DNA of 64,000 nucleotides, taken from the NCBI RefSeq assembly GCF_009858335.1, contig NZ_VMSE01000001.1:434001-498000 (forward strand), given 5' to 3'. The notes under the pieces are model-generated. The model was not told the DNA's origin and ran no database searches. It saw only the letters and a program-made list of their open reading frames with translations. This document shows, in pieces, positions 48,663-57,353 of this stretch. This DNA comes from Methylovorus glucosotrophus. Lineage in GTDB: Bacteria; Pseudomonadota; Gammaproteobacteria; Burkholderiales; Methylophilaceae. Numbering within the stretch: the stretch's first letter is position 1; every line of letters begins with the position of its first letter. A program made the position numbers and the translations under genes.

Positions 48663-48720
48663 GTAAAGGGCCTTATGCCGGACGGAATATTGCGTATTAT
48701 CCGCGAGTTGGTCTTGCTGG

Positions 48721-49167
48721 CTATCCCGGAATATCAGGCTCTACCAGCGTAGCGAGTTGCGCCAGCGATTGCTGCCAACCCAGATAGCAACTCTCGACTG
48801 GGATCGCCGCGGGAATGCCCGTTTGCTGGATGGCGATGTCGGTACCACAGGAGACTTCGGTCAGGGTGACGGTGACTTCCAGCGCGCCAGGCAGGTTGGG
48901 ATCATCAAAGCGGTCGGTGTAGCGCAGTTTTGTATCAGGAATCAGCTCCAGGTATTCGCCACTGAAGGCATGTTGGTCTCCTGAGCTGAAGTTGGTGAAG
49001 GACATGCGGAAGGTGCCGCCGGTTTTGGCTTCCAGATGATGAACATTGCAAGTGAAGCCGTAAGGAGGCAGCCACTTCGCCAGGGCGTCTGCATTGAGAA
49101 AGGCTTGATATACCCGCTGCGGTGGCGCCTGAAATACACGATGCAAATTCACGGTACCGGTTGTCAT
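48721..49167 (-). CDS. SRPBCC/AHSA1-like protein
   Basis: The 148-residue protein is a single START-like (AHSA1/Bet v1) domain with the usual opening HRVFQAPPQRVYQAFLNADALAKWLPP, TGGTFRMSFTNF in the middle and a C-terminal helix GWQQSLAQLATLVE. These small cytoplasmic domains bind hydrophobic ligands; the ligand is unknown. ATG 49167 has AGGAG 9 bases upstream, which decides against the longer frame. It is divergent from the response regulator gene. Confidence 0.88.
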   Translation of the reverse strand: MTTGTVNLHRVFQAPPQRVYQAFLNADALAKWLPPYGFTCNVHHLEAKTGGTFRMSFTNFSSGDQHAFSGEYLELIPDTKLRYTDRFDDPNLPGALEVTVTLTEVSCGTDIAIQQTGIPAAIPVESCYLGWQQSLAQLATLVEPDIPG

Positions 49168-49284
49168 GAGACATACTCCTTTCATTGCATGGATATAAAA
49201 GAACAGGCAGTTTAGCGCAGGCTGCACATGCGAGGAAATGCAGGTTTTTGCCGCGCTGCTGAGGCTGTGTTCATAAGGCCGGGT

Positions 49285-49316
49285 GTTAAGATAGGTTAAT
49301 GTAAGCCGACTGTAAG
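49285..49316 (+). promoter_or_regulatory. Direct repeats upstream of the response regulator gene
   Basis: GTTAAG (49285-49290) and GTTAAT (49295-49300) recur with a 10-base period, and TGTAAG occurs at 49300-49305 and 49311-49316. Phased TTAAG-like repeats are the usual form of OmpR/PmrA-family binding sites, so this may be an autoregulatory box 45-76 bases before ATG 49361. A small dyad (CCGACT-GTA-AGTCGG) overlaps its right end. Confidence 0.45.
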
Positions 49317-49360
49317 TCGGCGGAAATACGCTTTTGGTTTATTTTGGCAAGGGGATCGTC

Positions 49361-50032
49361 ATGCGGGTTTTGCTAGTGGAAGACGACGCCGTACTCGGTG
49401 ATGCCATTCATCGCTCGCTGATCAAATCCGGCTATGCGGTGGACTGGACGCAGGACGGGCAGCAGGCGGATGTCGCGCTGCATGAGCAAGTCTACGATGC
49501 GGTGGTGCTGGATCTGGGTCTGCCGCGCATGGATGGCCTCGAGGTGTTGCGGCGCCTGCGTCAGCGCAAACAGCTGGTGCCGGTAGTGATACTCTCGGCG
49601 CGCGAGGGCCTGGATGACCGGGTGCACGGACTGGATCTGGGCGCGGATGATTACCTGATCAAGCCTTTCAAGCTGCCCGAGCTGGAAGCGCGGTTGCGGG
49701 CGCAGATACGTCGCAGTCATCAGGTGGTGACGTCGTATATAGATTTTGGCCCCATGCGCTTCGATAGTACTGACCGCACAGTTACGGTCAATGGTGCGCT
49801 GGTGGAGTTTTCGCAGCGGGAGTTGAGCGTGCTGGAAGCGCTGATCTTGCGCAGCGGGCGCGTGGTGAGCAAGGAGTCGCTGGTGGAAAATCTGTGCAAC
49901 TGGGATGTCGACGTCGGCAACAATGCCATCGAGGTGTATGTCCACCGCCTGCGTAAAAAGCTGGAGCCCTACGGCATCCTGATCCGCACCGTGCGTGGTC
50001 TGGGTTATCTCCTGGAAAAGCAGTCGGCATGA
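49361..50032 (+). CDS. OmpR-family response regulator (QseB/TctD-like)
   Basis: The 223-residue protein has a receiver domain (phosphoacceptor Asp51 in VVLDLGLPRMDG, switch lysine in LIKPFKLPEL) and a C-terminal winged helix (VEFSQRELSVLEALILRSGRVVSKE and the recognition region VYVHRLRKKLEP). The start is ATG 49361 with AAGGGGA upstream; the longer frame lacks a ribosome site. It overlaps the sensor kinase gene by 4 bases. It is closest in pattern to the QseB/PmrA/TctD group; the signal is unknown. Confidence 0.93.
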   Translation: MRVLLVEDDAVLGDAIHRSLIKSGYAVDWTQDGQQADVALHEQVYDAVVLDLGLPRMDGLEVLRRLRQRKQLVPVVILSAREGLDDRVHGLDLGADDYLIKPFKLPELEARLRAQIRRSHQVVTSYIDFGPMRFDSTDRTVTVNGALVEFSQRELSVLEALILRSGRVVSKESLVENLCNWDVDVGNNAIEVYVHRLRKKLEPYGILIRTVRGLGYLLEKQSA

Positions 50033-51444
50033 AGTCGCGCTTTTCGGTACGCCGTCAGCTGCTCAAATGGTTGTTGGTGCCATTGCTGATATTGATTGCG
50101 GTGGATTCCACCATTCTTTATCGCATTTCGCTGCACTTCCTGCGCAAGGCGTTCGACCATGCGCTGTACGACACTGCCTATGATGTTTCGCAGATTATTA
50201 CCCAGAATCGCCTGAATAACGCCCAGCTGGAGCTGAAGCCGGAAGTCCGCAGCATGCTGCTCTCCAGCCAGGATGACGAGATGTATTACAGCGTGTATGA
50301 CCCGCAGGGCCGCTTTCTGGGCGGCGACAAGGCGCTGGCGTATCAGGCGCCGCAGAGCTGGCAGCGCAAAGTCATGTATTTTGTTGGCGGACATGTGGCT
50401 GGGCACGATGTGCGCGTGGTCTCGATGCCGGCGGTGATTCCGGGCGATCAGGGTGATGAGTCCGTACGCATACAGGTCGCCGAAACCCGTAACCGGCGCC
50501 AGCACCTGGCCAGCCAGATTCTGCTGGGCATCCTGATCCCGCAATTGCTGCTGTTACTGGTTGCCGTGGTGCTGATGTGGTTTGGCATTGGCCGCGGCTT
50601 GCGCCCGCTTTGGGATCTGCATGCGGCCCTCGCCCAGCGCACCCCGCGCGACCTCAGCCCGGTGCAGCTTACGCAGGTGCCAGAAGAAGTCAGCATGCTG
50701 GTCGAGTCCATCAATCAGCTCATGCAACAGGTACAACGCTTGCTGGAATCGCAAAACCGCTTTATTGCCGATGCCGCCCATCAGCTTCGCACACCGCTGG
50801 CGGGCGTGATGGCGCAGACGGAGCTCGCGCAATATGAAACCAATCCGGAGGCTTTGCAAAAAAGTCTGGCCAATATCGCCATGAGCACCGAGCGGCTGGT
50901 GCATATGGTCAATCAGCTGCTGATTCTGGCGCGTGCCGAGCCCGAGGTGATGCGTGCCATCCAGATGCATGTACTGGATCTGCGCGCCCTGGCACAGCAT
51001 GTGACGGGCGACCTGATATCACTGGCCTTGCCCCGGAATATTGATCTGGGCTTTGAAAGCGAACTGACCCATGCCTGGGTGCTGGGGGATGCGACCAGCC
51101 TGGAAGAAATGCTCTCCAACCTGGTGGACAATGCCATCCGGTACAGCGATGAAGGTGGACGGGTCACGGTGAGTCTGACGCGGGATGACCAGGGTTTTGT
51201 GCTCAGCGTGGAAGACGATGGGCCGGGGATTCCGGAGGATGAGCGCGAAAAGGTATTCGAACGCTTTCACCGGGTGATAGGCACCGAGCAGCCAGGCAGT
51301 GGCCTGGGCTTGGCGATTGTGCTGGAAATTGCCCAGGTGCATGGGGCCACGATTCAGATGCAGGATGCGACGCCGGAAGGCGGCTTGCGTATCTCATTGC
51401 GCTTTGCGGATCGCAGCGCAGAGGCGCCGGTAGCGGCAAGCTGA
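50029..51444 (+). CDS. Sensor histidine kinase (QseC/TctE-like)
   Basis: The 471-residue inner-membrane kinase has two transmembrane helices (about 10-32 and 164-186) around a periplasmic domain of about 130 residues of the TctE-like N-terminal type (YDTAYDVSQIITQNRL). A HAMP-like linker follows, then the phosphoacceptor His251 in ADAAHQLRTPLAG and the ATPase boxes (LVDNAIRYS, VEDDGPGIPEDER, GSGLGLAIV). Partner of the overlapping response regulator. Ligand unknown; the TctE likeness suggests a carboxylate or similar small compound, as inference only. Confidence 0.93.
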   Translation: MKSRFSVRRQLLKWLLVPLLILIAVDSTILYRISLHFLRKAFDHALYDTAYDVSQIITQNRLNNAQLELKPEVRSMLLSSQDDEMYYSVYDPQGRFLGGDKALAYQAPQSWQRKVMYFVGGHVAGHDVRVVSMPAVIPGDQGDESVRIQVAETRNRRQHLASQILLGILIPQLLLLLVAVVLMWFGIGRGLRPLWDLHAALAQRTPRDLSPVQLTQVPEEVSMLVESINQLMQQVQRLLESQNRFIADAAHQLRTPLAGVMAQTELAQYETNPEALQKSLANIAMSTERLVHMVNQLLILARAEPEVMRAIQMHVLDLRALAQHVTGDLISLALPRNIDLGFESELTHAWVLGDATSLEEMLSNLVDNAIRYSDEGGRVTVSLTRDDQGFVLSVEDDGPGIPEDEREKVFERFHRVIGTEQPGSGLGLAIVLEIAQVHGATIQMQDATPEGGLRISLRFADRSAEAPVAAS

Positions 51445-51460
51445 TACAGGCATCAGGTTA

Positions 51461-51483
51461 GCCCGGCAAGGCTGGTGCCGGGC
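51461..51483. terminator. Hairpin between the kinase gene and the GGDEF/EAL gene
   Basis: An 8-bp GC-rich stem (51461-51468 with 51476-51483) with a 7-base loop separates two convergent genes. There is no T-run, so intrinsic termination is uncertain. Confidence 0.4.
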
Positions 51484-51509
51484 ATTGGCCTAGGGCAAGC
51501 AGGCGCTGG

Positions 51510-54362
51510 CTAAAAGTGCTCGAAGGTTTGCACCACATCCCGCTCAAACTCATCGGCGGGAACAGGCTTGCTGAACAGATACCCCTGATAGGCATCGCAG
51601 CCGTAATTATCCAGAAACTCGCGCTGGCTCAGCGTTTCCACGCCTTCCGCAATCACCTGCAGATTCAGGCTCTTGCCCAGCGCAATAATCGTGCGCGCAA
51701 TTACGGCATCGTTGGGGTCAGTCAGCACATCGCGTACAAAAGACTGGTCAATCTTCAGCTGATCCAGTGGCAGCAGCTTGAGGTAGGACAGCGATGAGTA
51801 GCCGATGCCGAAGTCGTCAATCGAGAAGCCGACGCCGATGTTTTTAAGCTCGGTCATCTTGGCGATCACGTCTTCAATATTGTTCACCATCAGGCTTTCG
51901 GTCAGTTCCAGCTTGAGGCGTTTGGGGTTGGCGCCGGTGACATTCAGCACTTCCACAATCTGATCGACAAAATCCATCTGGCGCAGCTGTTTGGCGCTGA
52001 CATTCACTGCAAGGGTCAGGCTGGAGGTGAGCGGTTGTTGTGCCCACAGTACCAGCTGCTTGCACGCGGCATACATGACCCAGTTGCCCACGCTCACAAT
52101 CAGCCCGCTATCTTCTGCCAGCGGAATAAAGGTGCTGGGCGGGATCATGCCGCGCTTGGGATTGCGCCAGCGCAGTAGCGCTTCAGCGCCCAGCAGGCGG
52201 CCCTGGTTATCCACCTGGGGTTGATAGCACAAGAAGAACTCGTCATTGCGCAGGCCATTGCGCAAGTCTTCTTCCATCTCGACGCGGTCGGCAATCAGCG
52301 CCTGCATTTCCGGATCAAAAAAGCGGATGACATTGCGACCCGCCGCCTTGGACTGATACATCGCCAGATCAGCGCGCTTGAGGATTTCATCCACCGTGGT
52401 CGGCTGCTGGTCAAACAGGGTGACGCCTATGCTGGCGCTGGTGTGATGCTCATAGCCGCTGAACTGGAATGGGTGGGCAAAGCTGATCAGTATTTTTTCG
52501 CTGACTAGGCGCGCCTGGGCGGCGGCTTCCTGATGATTGCCGCTCAGCTCATGCAGCAGCACGACAAACTCGTCACCGCCAAAGCGCGCCACGGTATCGC
52601 TTTCGCGCAGGCAACCGGCAATGCGCATGGCTACCTGTTGCAGCAGCATGTCACCCAGGTCATGGCCCATGGTGTCGTTCAGGGTTTTGAAGTTGTCCAG
52701 GTCAATGAACAATACGGCGCCGGATTTGCTGGTACGTGCCGAATAGGCGAGGGTATGTTCCAGCCGGTCTATGAACAGCTGGCGATTGGGCAGGCTGGTC
52801 AGGGAATCATAAAACGCCAGATGCTGAATGCGGCTTTCTGCCACCTTCTGGGCACTGATGTCCTGAATCGCGCCCTCGAGGCGGGTGATGTTGCCATGCA
52901 GGTCATACACGGCCTGGCCAATGATGCGTATCCACAGCAGCTTGTCCTTGCAGGTGAGAATGGGCAGCTCTTCATCAAAACTGTCGCCCTTTTGCAGGCA
53001 TTCTTCCAGCGCCTGCACAATCCGGCTGCGCCATTCTTCGGGATAAAACGCTAGCGCGCTATCCAGCGTCGGGGCAAACTCGGGTGGACACTCGTGTATG
53101 TCGAGCACCTCTTCAGACCAGTACAGGGTTTTTTCTGGCAGGCTCAGCACCCAGCTGCCCACGCGCGCCATGCGGCTGGATATTTTGAGATAGGCTTCAG
53201 TTTGCTCGCGTCTGGCAATTTCGGCATGCAAGGCCTCGGTGCGCATGCGTACCTGGCGCCGCATCTGCACGTTCCACAAAATCACCAGCATCACGCAGAG
53301 CAAGGTGGCGGCTACGCCAAAGGCAATCCACCGCGTATTGAGCGTATTGGGGGTGGTGGCGTAGTGATAGATGAACTTGCGAGGCTCGTAGCTATCCGGA
53401 GCCAGTTTCAATCGCACCAGCAATTGGGCGATATGGCTCCAGCGATCGGTATTCATGTGGCCCATGTCCACGATATCCGGCATCACCAGCGGGCGCATGC
53501 TCTTGGCCTCGGCCAGCAGCGATTCCTGGGTGGCACCACTTTGTTTGACGCCCGGCAGTTGCAGGATGAGGTTGGCGATTTCTTCCGGGTTGTCGAAGGC
53601 ATAACGCCAACCCCTGAGCGTGGCTTTCAGGAACGCATCTGCACGCTCCGGGTGCGTCTCGATTTCCCTGCGTGAGGTGAAGAGGGTATCGCCGTAAAAA
53701 TCCACGTCGTAATCAATGGTGCTGATGATGGCCGGCTCGACGCCACGAGCGCGCAAACGGTAGGGCTCATTGGTGGCATATGCCGCCATGGCATCCACCT
53801 TGCGATTGATCAGGTCATCCAGCTGCCCGGTGTGGGTGACGAAGCGCACGCTGGTGGGGTCCAGCCCGGCTTTCAGCATCATGGCATCAAACTGCACGGC
53901 ACTGAGGTCATGTTTCATCATGACCGATTTGCCCATGAGGTCGGCCAGGCGGTGAATATTGCTGTCTTCACGGCTGATGATGATAAACGGCGAATGCTGG
54001 AAGATGGCGGCCATGGCGACCACGGGCTTGCCATGCATGTGGGCCATTAGCACATCGGCATCGCTGATGCCGTATTGCACGGAGCCGTTCAGTACGGCAT
54101 CAAGGGCTGGTTTGCCGGGGCCGCCTTCGATGATATTCACATCCAGCCCGGCGTCTTTGTAAAACCCCTTGGCCTGGGCGGCGTAATAGCCTGCGAACTG
54201 GAACTGATGATGCCATTTGAGCTGCAGGTTGACTTTGGAGGCCTCTGCAAAGGCAGGCGGCGTAAAAAGGCAGATTAGCACTACCAGTTTTGTGCACCAG
54301 AAGAGCCTTGTAGTTATATCCAACGCTGACGTTCGGAATTTCATTGGCGCGGCAAAACCCAT
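51510..54362 (-). CDS. Periplasmic-binding (NMT1/THI5-like) - PAS - GGDEF - EAL membrane protein
   Basis: The 950-residue protein is a candidate cyclic-di-GMP signalling enzyme with an unusual input. Order: signal/anchor (about 10-40); a NMT1/THI5-like substrate-binding domain (about 42-270, starting VNLQLKWHHQFQFAGYYAAQAKGFY); a transmembrane helix (about 336-358); a PAS domain with PAC-like end (about 385-515); a GGDEF domain with an intact RFGGDEF site; and an EAL domain with GAEALLRW and IDDFGIGYSS. Both cyclase and phosphodiesterase motifs look intact. NMT1/THI5 domains normally bind pyrimidines, taurine/sulfonates or similar small molecules, which suggests ligand-controlled c-di-GMP turnover. 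A start at the seventh codon (ATG 54344) is equally plausible. Confidence 0.92.
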   Translation of the reverse strand: MGFAAPMKFRTSALDITTRLFWCTKLVVLICLFTPPAFAEASKVNLQLKWHHQFQFAGYYAAQAKGFYKDAGLDVNIIEGGPGKPALDAVLNGSVQYGISDADVLMAHMHGKPVVAMAAIFQHSPFIIISREDSNIHRLADLMGKSVMMKHDLSAVQFDAMMLKAGLDPTSVRFVTHTGQLDDLINRKVDAMAAYATNEPYRLRARGVEPAIISTIDYDVDFYGDTLFTSRREIETHPERADAFLKATLRGWRYAFDNPEEIANLILQLPGVKQSGATQESLLAEAKSMRPLVMPDIVDMGHMNTDRWSHIAQLLVRLKLAPDSYEPRKFIYHYATTPNTLNTRWIAFGVAATLLCVMLVILWNVQMRRQVRMRTEALHAEIARREQTEAYLKISSRMARVGSWVLSLPEKTLYWSEEVLDIHECPPEFAPTLDSALAFYPEEWRSRIVQALEECLQKGDSFDEELPILTCKDKLLWIRIIGQAVYDLHGNITRLEGAIQDISAQKVAESRIQHLAFYDSLTSLPNRQLFIDRLEHTLAYSARTSKSGAVLFIDLDNFKTLNDTMGHDLGDMLLQQVAMRIAGCLRESDTVARFGGDEFVVLLHELSGNHQEAAAQARLVSEKILISFAHPFQFSGYEHHTSASIGVTLFDQQPTTVDEILKRADLAMYQSKAAGRNVIRFFDPEMQALIADRVEMEEDLRNGLRNDEFFLCYQPQVDNQGRLLGAEALLRWRNPKRGMIPPSTFIPLAEDSGLIVSVGNWVMYAACKQLVLWAQQPLTSSLTLAVNVSAKQLRQMDFVDQIVEVLNVTGANPKRLKLELTESLMVNNIEDVIAKMTELKNIGVGFSIDDFGIGYSSLSYLKLLPLDQLKIDQSFVRDVLTDPNDAVIARTIIALGKSLNLQVIAEGVETLSQREFLDNYGCDAYQGYLFSKPVPADEFERDVVQTFEHF

Positions 54363-54623
54363 CGATTTGTCATGATTACTCTGGACGCGAACAGGGCAAC
54401 TAAGCCAGACCGATATTCGCGCATACTAATCGCGAATATATAGAATTAATGCGAAGAATTAAAGTGTTTTCATTGGCTTGTTTAAGGTTTTACATCTAAA
54501 AGCTTAGATTTCTTATTCGTACTTCTTTGGTAGTACGCCTTCAAGAGAATTTTGGTCCCCAGGTGATTTGGCTATCGTGATGCCAAGTTCAACACCGCAT
54601 CAAATTTAAAAGGGGACATCCAC
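54363..54623. other. 261-base divergent intergenic region with three dyads
   Basis: Between the GGDEF/EAL gene and the demethylase cluster. It is AT-rich and contains the 27-bp inverted repeat at 54413-54439, a 6-bp dyad at 54494-54509 (ATCTAA/TTAGAT) and another at 54518-54537 (CGTACT/AGTACG). No sigma-54 site or confident sigma-70 promoter was found. The AGGGGA ribosome site of the next gene ends it. Confidence 0.5.
54413..54439. promoter_or_regulatory. Perfect 9+9 bp inverted repeat, candidate operator
   Basis: ATATTCGCG and CGCGAATAT flank a 9-base spacer. The centre-to-centre distance of the half sites (18 bases) is unusual but compatible with a dimeric regulator. It lies 51 bases upstream of the GGDEF/EAL start and 185 bases upstream of the demethylase cluster, so either side could be its target. 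Confidence 0.5.
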
Positions 54624-55739
54624 ATGGCAAGAAATTCCATCCTGAATGAACGGCATCGCGCACTCGGCTCCAAGCTCGATGGCGACACCTGGAACGACAT
54701 GCCGATTCCGTGGAGCTATAACACCAGCGTGCATGACGAAGTGGTGGCGGTGCGCAGCAAGGCAGGTTTGTATGATGTATCGGCACTGAATATCGTCAAG
54801 GTCAGCGGTCCGGATGCCGAAGCCGTGATCGACCAGCTGGTGGCCCGCGATATCACCAAACTGGAGCCCGGCTGTTCCTTGCTGGCCGCCGAGGTCGATG
54901 AAACTGGCGCCTTGTGCGATGACATCATGGTCATCCGCGATTCCGCTACGGATTTCCGTCTCTCGCATGGCAGTGGCAAAACGCCGGAACAACTGAAGCT
55001 GTTATCCGCAGGTAAAAACGTCAAGGTGGAGCCTGATCTGGATGTGCATATTCTCTCCCTGCAGGGCCCGTTGTCGCTGGACATCCTGGCACCGCATCTG
55101 AGCTTTGATCTGGCAGGGCTGCCTTACTTCCGCCATGTGCCAACCGTGCTGTTTGGCAAAAATATCGTGATTGCCCGCGGTGGCTACTCTGGGGAGCGTG
55201 GCTACGAGGTTTACTGTACCGCCGCCGATGCCGTTTTCCTGTGGGACAAGATTCTGGAAGTCGGCGCGCCTTTCGGTGCCATTCCCACCTCATGGAATTC
55301 GCTGGAGCTGACCCGTATTGAAGCTGCCCTGCTGTTCTTCCCGTTTGAAATGCCCGAAGGCGATACCACGCCATGGGAGGTCAATATGGGCTGGGGCGTG
55401 GACCTCGACAAGAAGGGCGATTACATCGGCAAGGCGGCCGTCCTCAAGCTCAAGGGCCGCGAGCGCGTGCGCCATGTTGGCCTCATCTGCCGCAGCGCAT
55501 CGGCGATGGAAGCCGGCGCCAAGCTGTTCAAGGATGGCAAGGAAATCGGCGTCATCACCAGCGCCAGTTACAGCCGCTACCTCATGCTCTCGCTGGCGAT
55601 GGCACATGTGAAGCCCGAGCTCTCGGCCATCGGCACTACGCTGGAAGTGCACAACAGCAGCGGCGTCAGCAAGGCCTATATCGCGCCTACGCCGTTTTAC
55701 GACCCCTTGCGTTTGCGCACGCATCCCGAAGGCGTCTGA
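54624..55739 (+). CDS. dmmD: GcvT-like tetrahydrofolate-dependent protein of the dimethylamine cluster
   Basis: The 371-residue protein belongs to the GcvT/aminomethyltransferase-like folate family: an N-terminal domain with DVSALNIVKVSGPDAEAVIDQL, a GGYSGERGYEVYC segment and a C-terminal barrel with YIGKAAVLKLKGRERVRHVGLIC. It lacks any glycine cleavage partner (gcvH, gcvP) nearby, so a role in glycine cleavage is unlikely. Next to a dimethylamine monooxygenase it probably captures the formaldehyde released by demethylation as methylene-tetrahydrofolate. The gene order agrees with the dmmDABC set described from marine bacteria; the symbol rests on that. AGGGGA precedes the ATG. Confidence 0.85.
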   Translation: MARNSILNERHRALGSKLDGDTWNDMPIPWSYNTSVHDEVVAVRSKAGLYDVSALNIVKVSGPDAEAVIDQLVARDITKLEPGCSLLAAEVDETGALCDDIMVIRDSATDFRLSHGSGKTPEQLKLLSAGKNVKVEPDLDVHILSLQGPLSLDILAPHLSFDLAGLPYFRHVPTVLFGKNIVIARGGYSGERGYEVYCTAADAVFLWDKILEVGAPFGAIPTSWNSLELTRIEAALLFFPFEMPEGDTTPWEVNMGWGVDLDKKGDYIGKAAVLKLKGRERVRHVGLICRSASAMEAGAKLFKDGKEIGVITSASYSRYLMLSLAMAHVKPELSAIGTTLEVHNSSGVSKAYIAPTPFYDPLRLRTHPEGV

Positions 55740-55792
55740 GTCAGCAGCTAACTCAGCAGGATCAGGTTCAGCAGTTTAAGAGGACATTCAAG

Positions 55793-56392
55793 ATGGAACG
55801 CGGTTACTGGATACGCAGCAAGCCGGTCTACACGGCGCTGCTCTGGAACGATAAAGCCACGGCGCACGCCGTGCTGGCAGCGGGCGACGGCGGGCTGGCT
55901 GTGCTCAAGCTCTTTCAACAGGCTTTGCCTGAGCAGCCGATCACGGTGTTTTACAGCCCGGCGGGTGCCGACAAGGATTACCTGCCTGCCTTGCAGGCCG
56001 CAGTGGATGCGGATCTGCGGGTGTTTGAGACGACAGCCGAGCTGCTGGCTGCCTGGGCAGATTATCTTGCCACCGCCCGCATGGGCCTGCGCATTTACAC
56101 CGCAGGCACTGAGAAATTCATGTGGGATGTGACGGATGCCGCCGCCGACTTCGGCATTCTCAATCAGGACGTCATGAAAGAGCTGACCGGCTCACTGGCG
56201 CGCTCGGTGTATTGCGTGCATTGCAAGTCGCTCACGCATGAGGTCACCAGCAACATCGCCACCTGCTCCGGCTGCGGCCGCAAGCTGTTTGTGCGCGACC
56301 ACTTTTCGCGGCGCATGGGCGCCTATATGGGGCTGATGGTGGATGCCGAAAACCCCGGCGAAGTGCCCCAGATCGAGGAGATTTATCCATGA
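55793..56392 (+). CDS. dmmA: Dimethylamine monooxygenase subunit, DmmA family
   Basis: The 199-residue protein starts at ATG 55793 (MERGYWIRSKPVYTALLW). A long open frame reading back into the previous gene is an overlap artefact. Its N-terminal region (about 1-140) resembles a flavodoxin-like or reductase-associated fold (ITVFYSPAGADKDYLPAL). The C-terminal part has two CxxC pairs (YCVHCKSL and CSGCGRKL) that would bind a metal, probably zinc or iron. I recall this pattern as the small subunit family named after DmmA. It lies between the folate protein and the reductase and overlaps the latter by 4 bases. Confidence 0.8.
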   Translation: MERGYWIRSKPVYTALLWNDKATAHAVLAAGDGGLAVLKLFQQALPEQPITVFYSPAGADKDYLPALQAAVDADLRVFETTAELLAAWADYLATARMGLRIYTAGTEKFMWDVTDAAADFGILNQDVMKELTGSLARSVYCVHCKSLTHEVTSNIATCSGCGRKLFVRDHFSRRMGAYMGLMVDAENPGEVPQIEEIYP

Positions 56393-57342
56393 GTCAGTTA
56401 CAGGTCAAAGTGGCGTCCATTCAGGACGTCAGCGCTGGCGTGCGTCACTTCACGCTGGTGGATGCCCATGGCGGCGAACTGCCAGCCTTTTCTGGCGGCA
56501 GCCATATTGTGGTCACCATGCCGGCGCCCGGCCGCACCTATCGCAATGCCTATTCGCTGCTGAGTTCGCCGGAAGACCGCGCGCATTACGAAATTGCCGT
56601 GCATCGCCAGCCACAGTCGCGTGGTGGCTCCATCTATATGCACGAAGAAGTGAAGGTCGGCAGCGTGCTCGACATCAGCTATCCGGTCAATCTGTTTGCC
56701 TTGTCGCGCGTAGCCAAGCATCACCTGCTGATAGCCGGGGGCATTGGCATCACGCCCTTCATGGCGCAGATTCATGATCTGGAGCGTCTGGGCGGCGATT
56801 ACAGCCTGCACTATGGTTTTCGCTCGCGCGAGCATGCCGCGTTTGCCGATGCTCTCAAGGGGCGCGTCAGCCAGCGCGCGGTGTGCTATGACGAAAGCCT
56901 GGGCCAGCGCATGGATTTTGACGCCCTGTTGCGCGCCCAGCCGCTGGGTACCCATGTGTATGCCTGCGGCCCGCAAGGCATGGTCGAAGCGCTGGTGTCG
57001 ACTGCCCGTGCACTCGGCTGGCCCGAGCACCACATTCATAGCGAACAGTTCCTCGCTCCGCCGGTGGGCGAGCCCTTCACGCTCAAACTCAGCAAGTCCG
57101 AGCTGGAAATTACCGTGCAGGGCGACATGAGCATGCTGGAGGCCCTGGAGGCCGCTGGTGTGGATGCACCTTCGCTATGCCGCGGTGGCGCCTGTGGCCG
57201 CTGCGAGCTGGAAGTGCTGGGCACCGACGGTGAACTGCAACATCACGATCACTACCTGAGCGACGCCGACAAGGCTAGCGGCCGCAAGATCATGCCCTGT
57301 GTGTCACGGGCCAAATGCGGTTATCTGGAACTCAACCTTTGA
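56389..57342 (+). CDS. Vanillate-demethylase-type reductase of the dimethylamine monooxygenase
   Basis: The 317-residue PDR/VanB-family reductase passes electrons from NAD(P)H through flavin and a [2Fe-2S] cluster to the oxygenase. Order: FMN-binding barrel (about 1-100, RTYRNAYSLLSSPED), NAD-binding domain (about 105-220, LLIAGGIGITPFMAQI and YACGPQGMVEAL) and C-terminal plant-type ferredoxin (LCRGGACGRCELEVL with the fourth cysteine in MPCVSR). It overlaps dmmA by 4 bases (ATGA at 56389-56392), which confirms coupling. By position it corresponds to the second letter of dmmDABC, but letter conventions differ, so no symbol is given. Confidence 0.9.
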   Translation: MSQLQVKVASIQDVSAGVRHFTLVDAHGGELPAFSGGSHIVVTMPAPGRTYRNAYSLLSSPEDRAHYEIAVHRQPQSRGGSIYMHEEVKVGSVLDISYPVNLFALSRVAKHHLLIAGGIGITPFMAQIHDLERLGGDYSLHYGFRSREHAAFADALKGRVSQRAVCYDESLGQRMDFDALLRAQPLGTHVYACGPQGMVEALVSTARALGWPEHHIHSEQFLAPPVGEPFTLKLSKSELEITVQGDMSMLEALEAAGVDAPSLCRGGACGRCELEVLGTDGELQHHDHYLSDADKASGRKIMPCVSRAKCGYLELNL

Positions 57343-57353
57343 GGAATGCTCCC

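Noticed and set aside
54624..55739. Glycine cleavage system T protein
   Set aside because: No gcvH or gcvP nearby, and the gene is embedded in the demethylase set; a folate-dependent formaldehyde role fits better.
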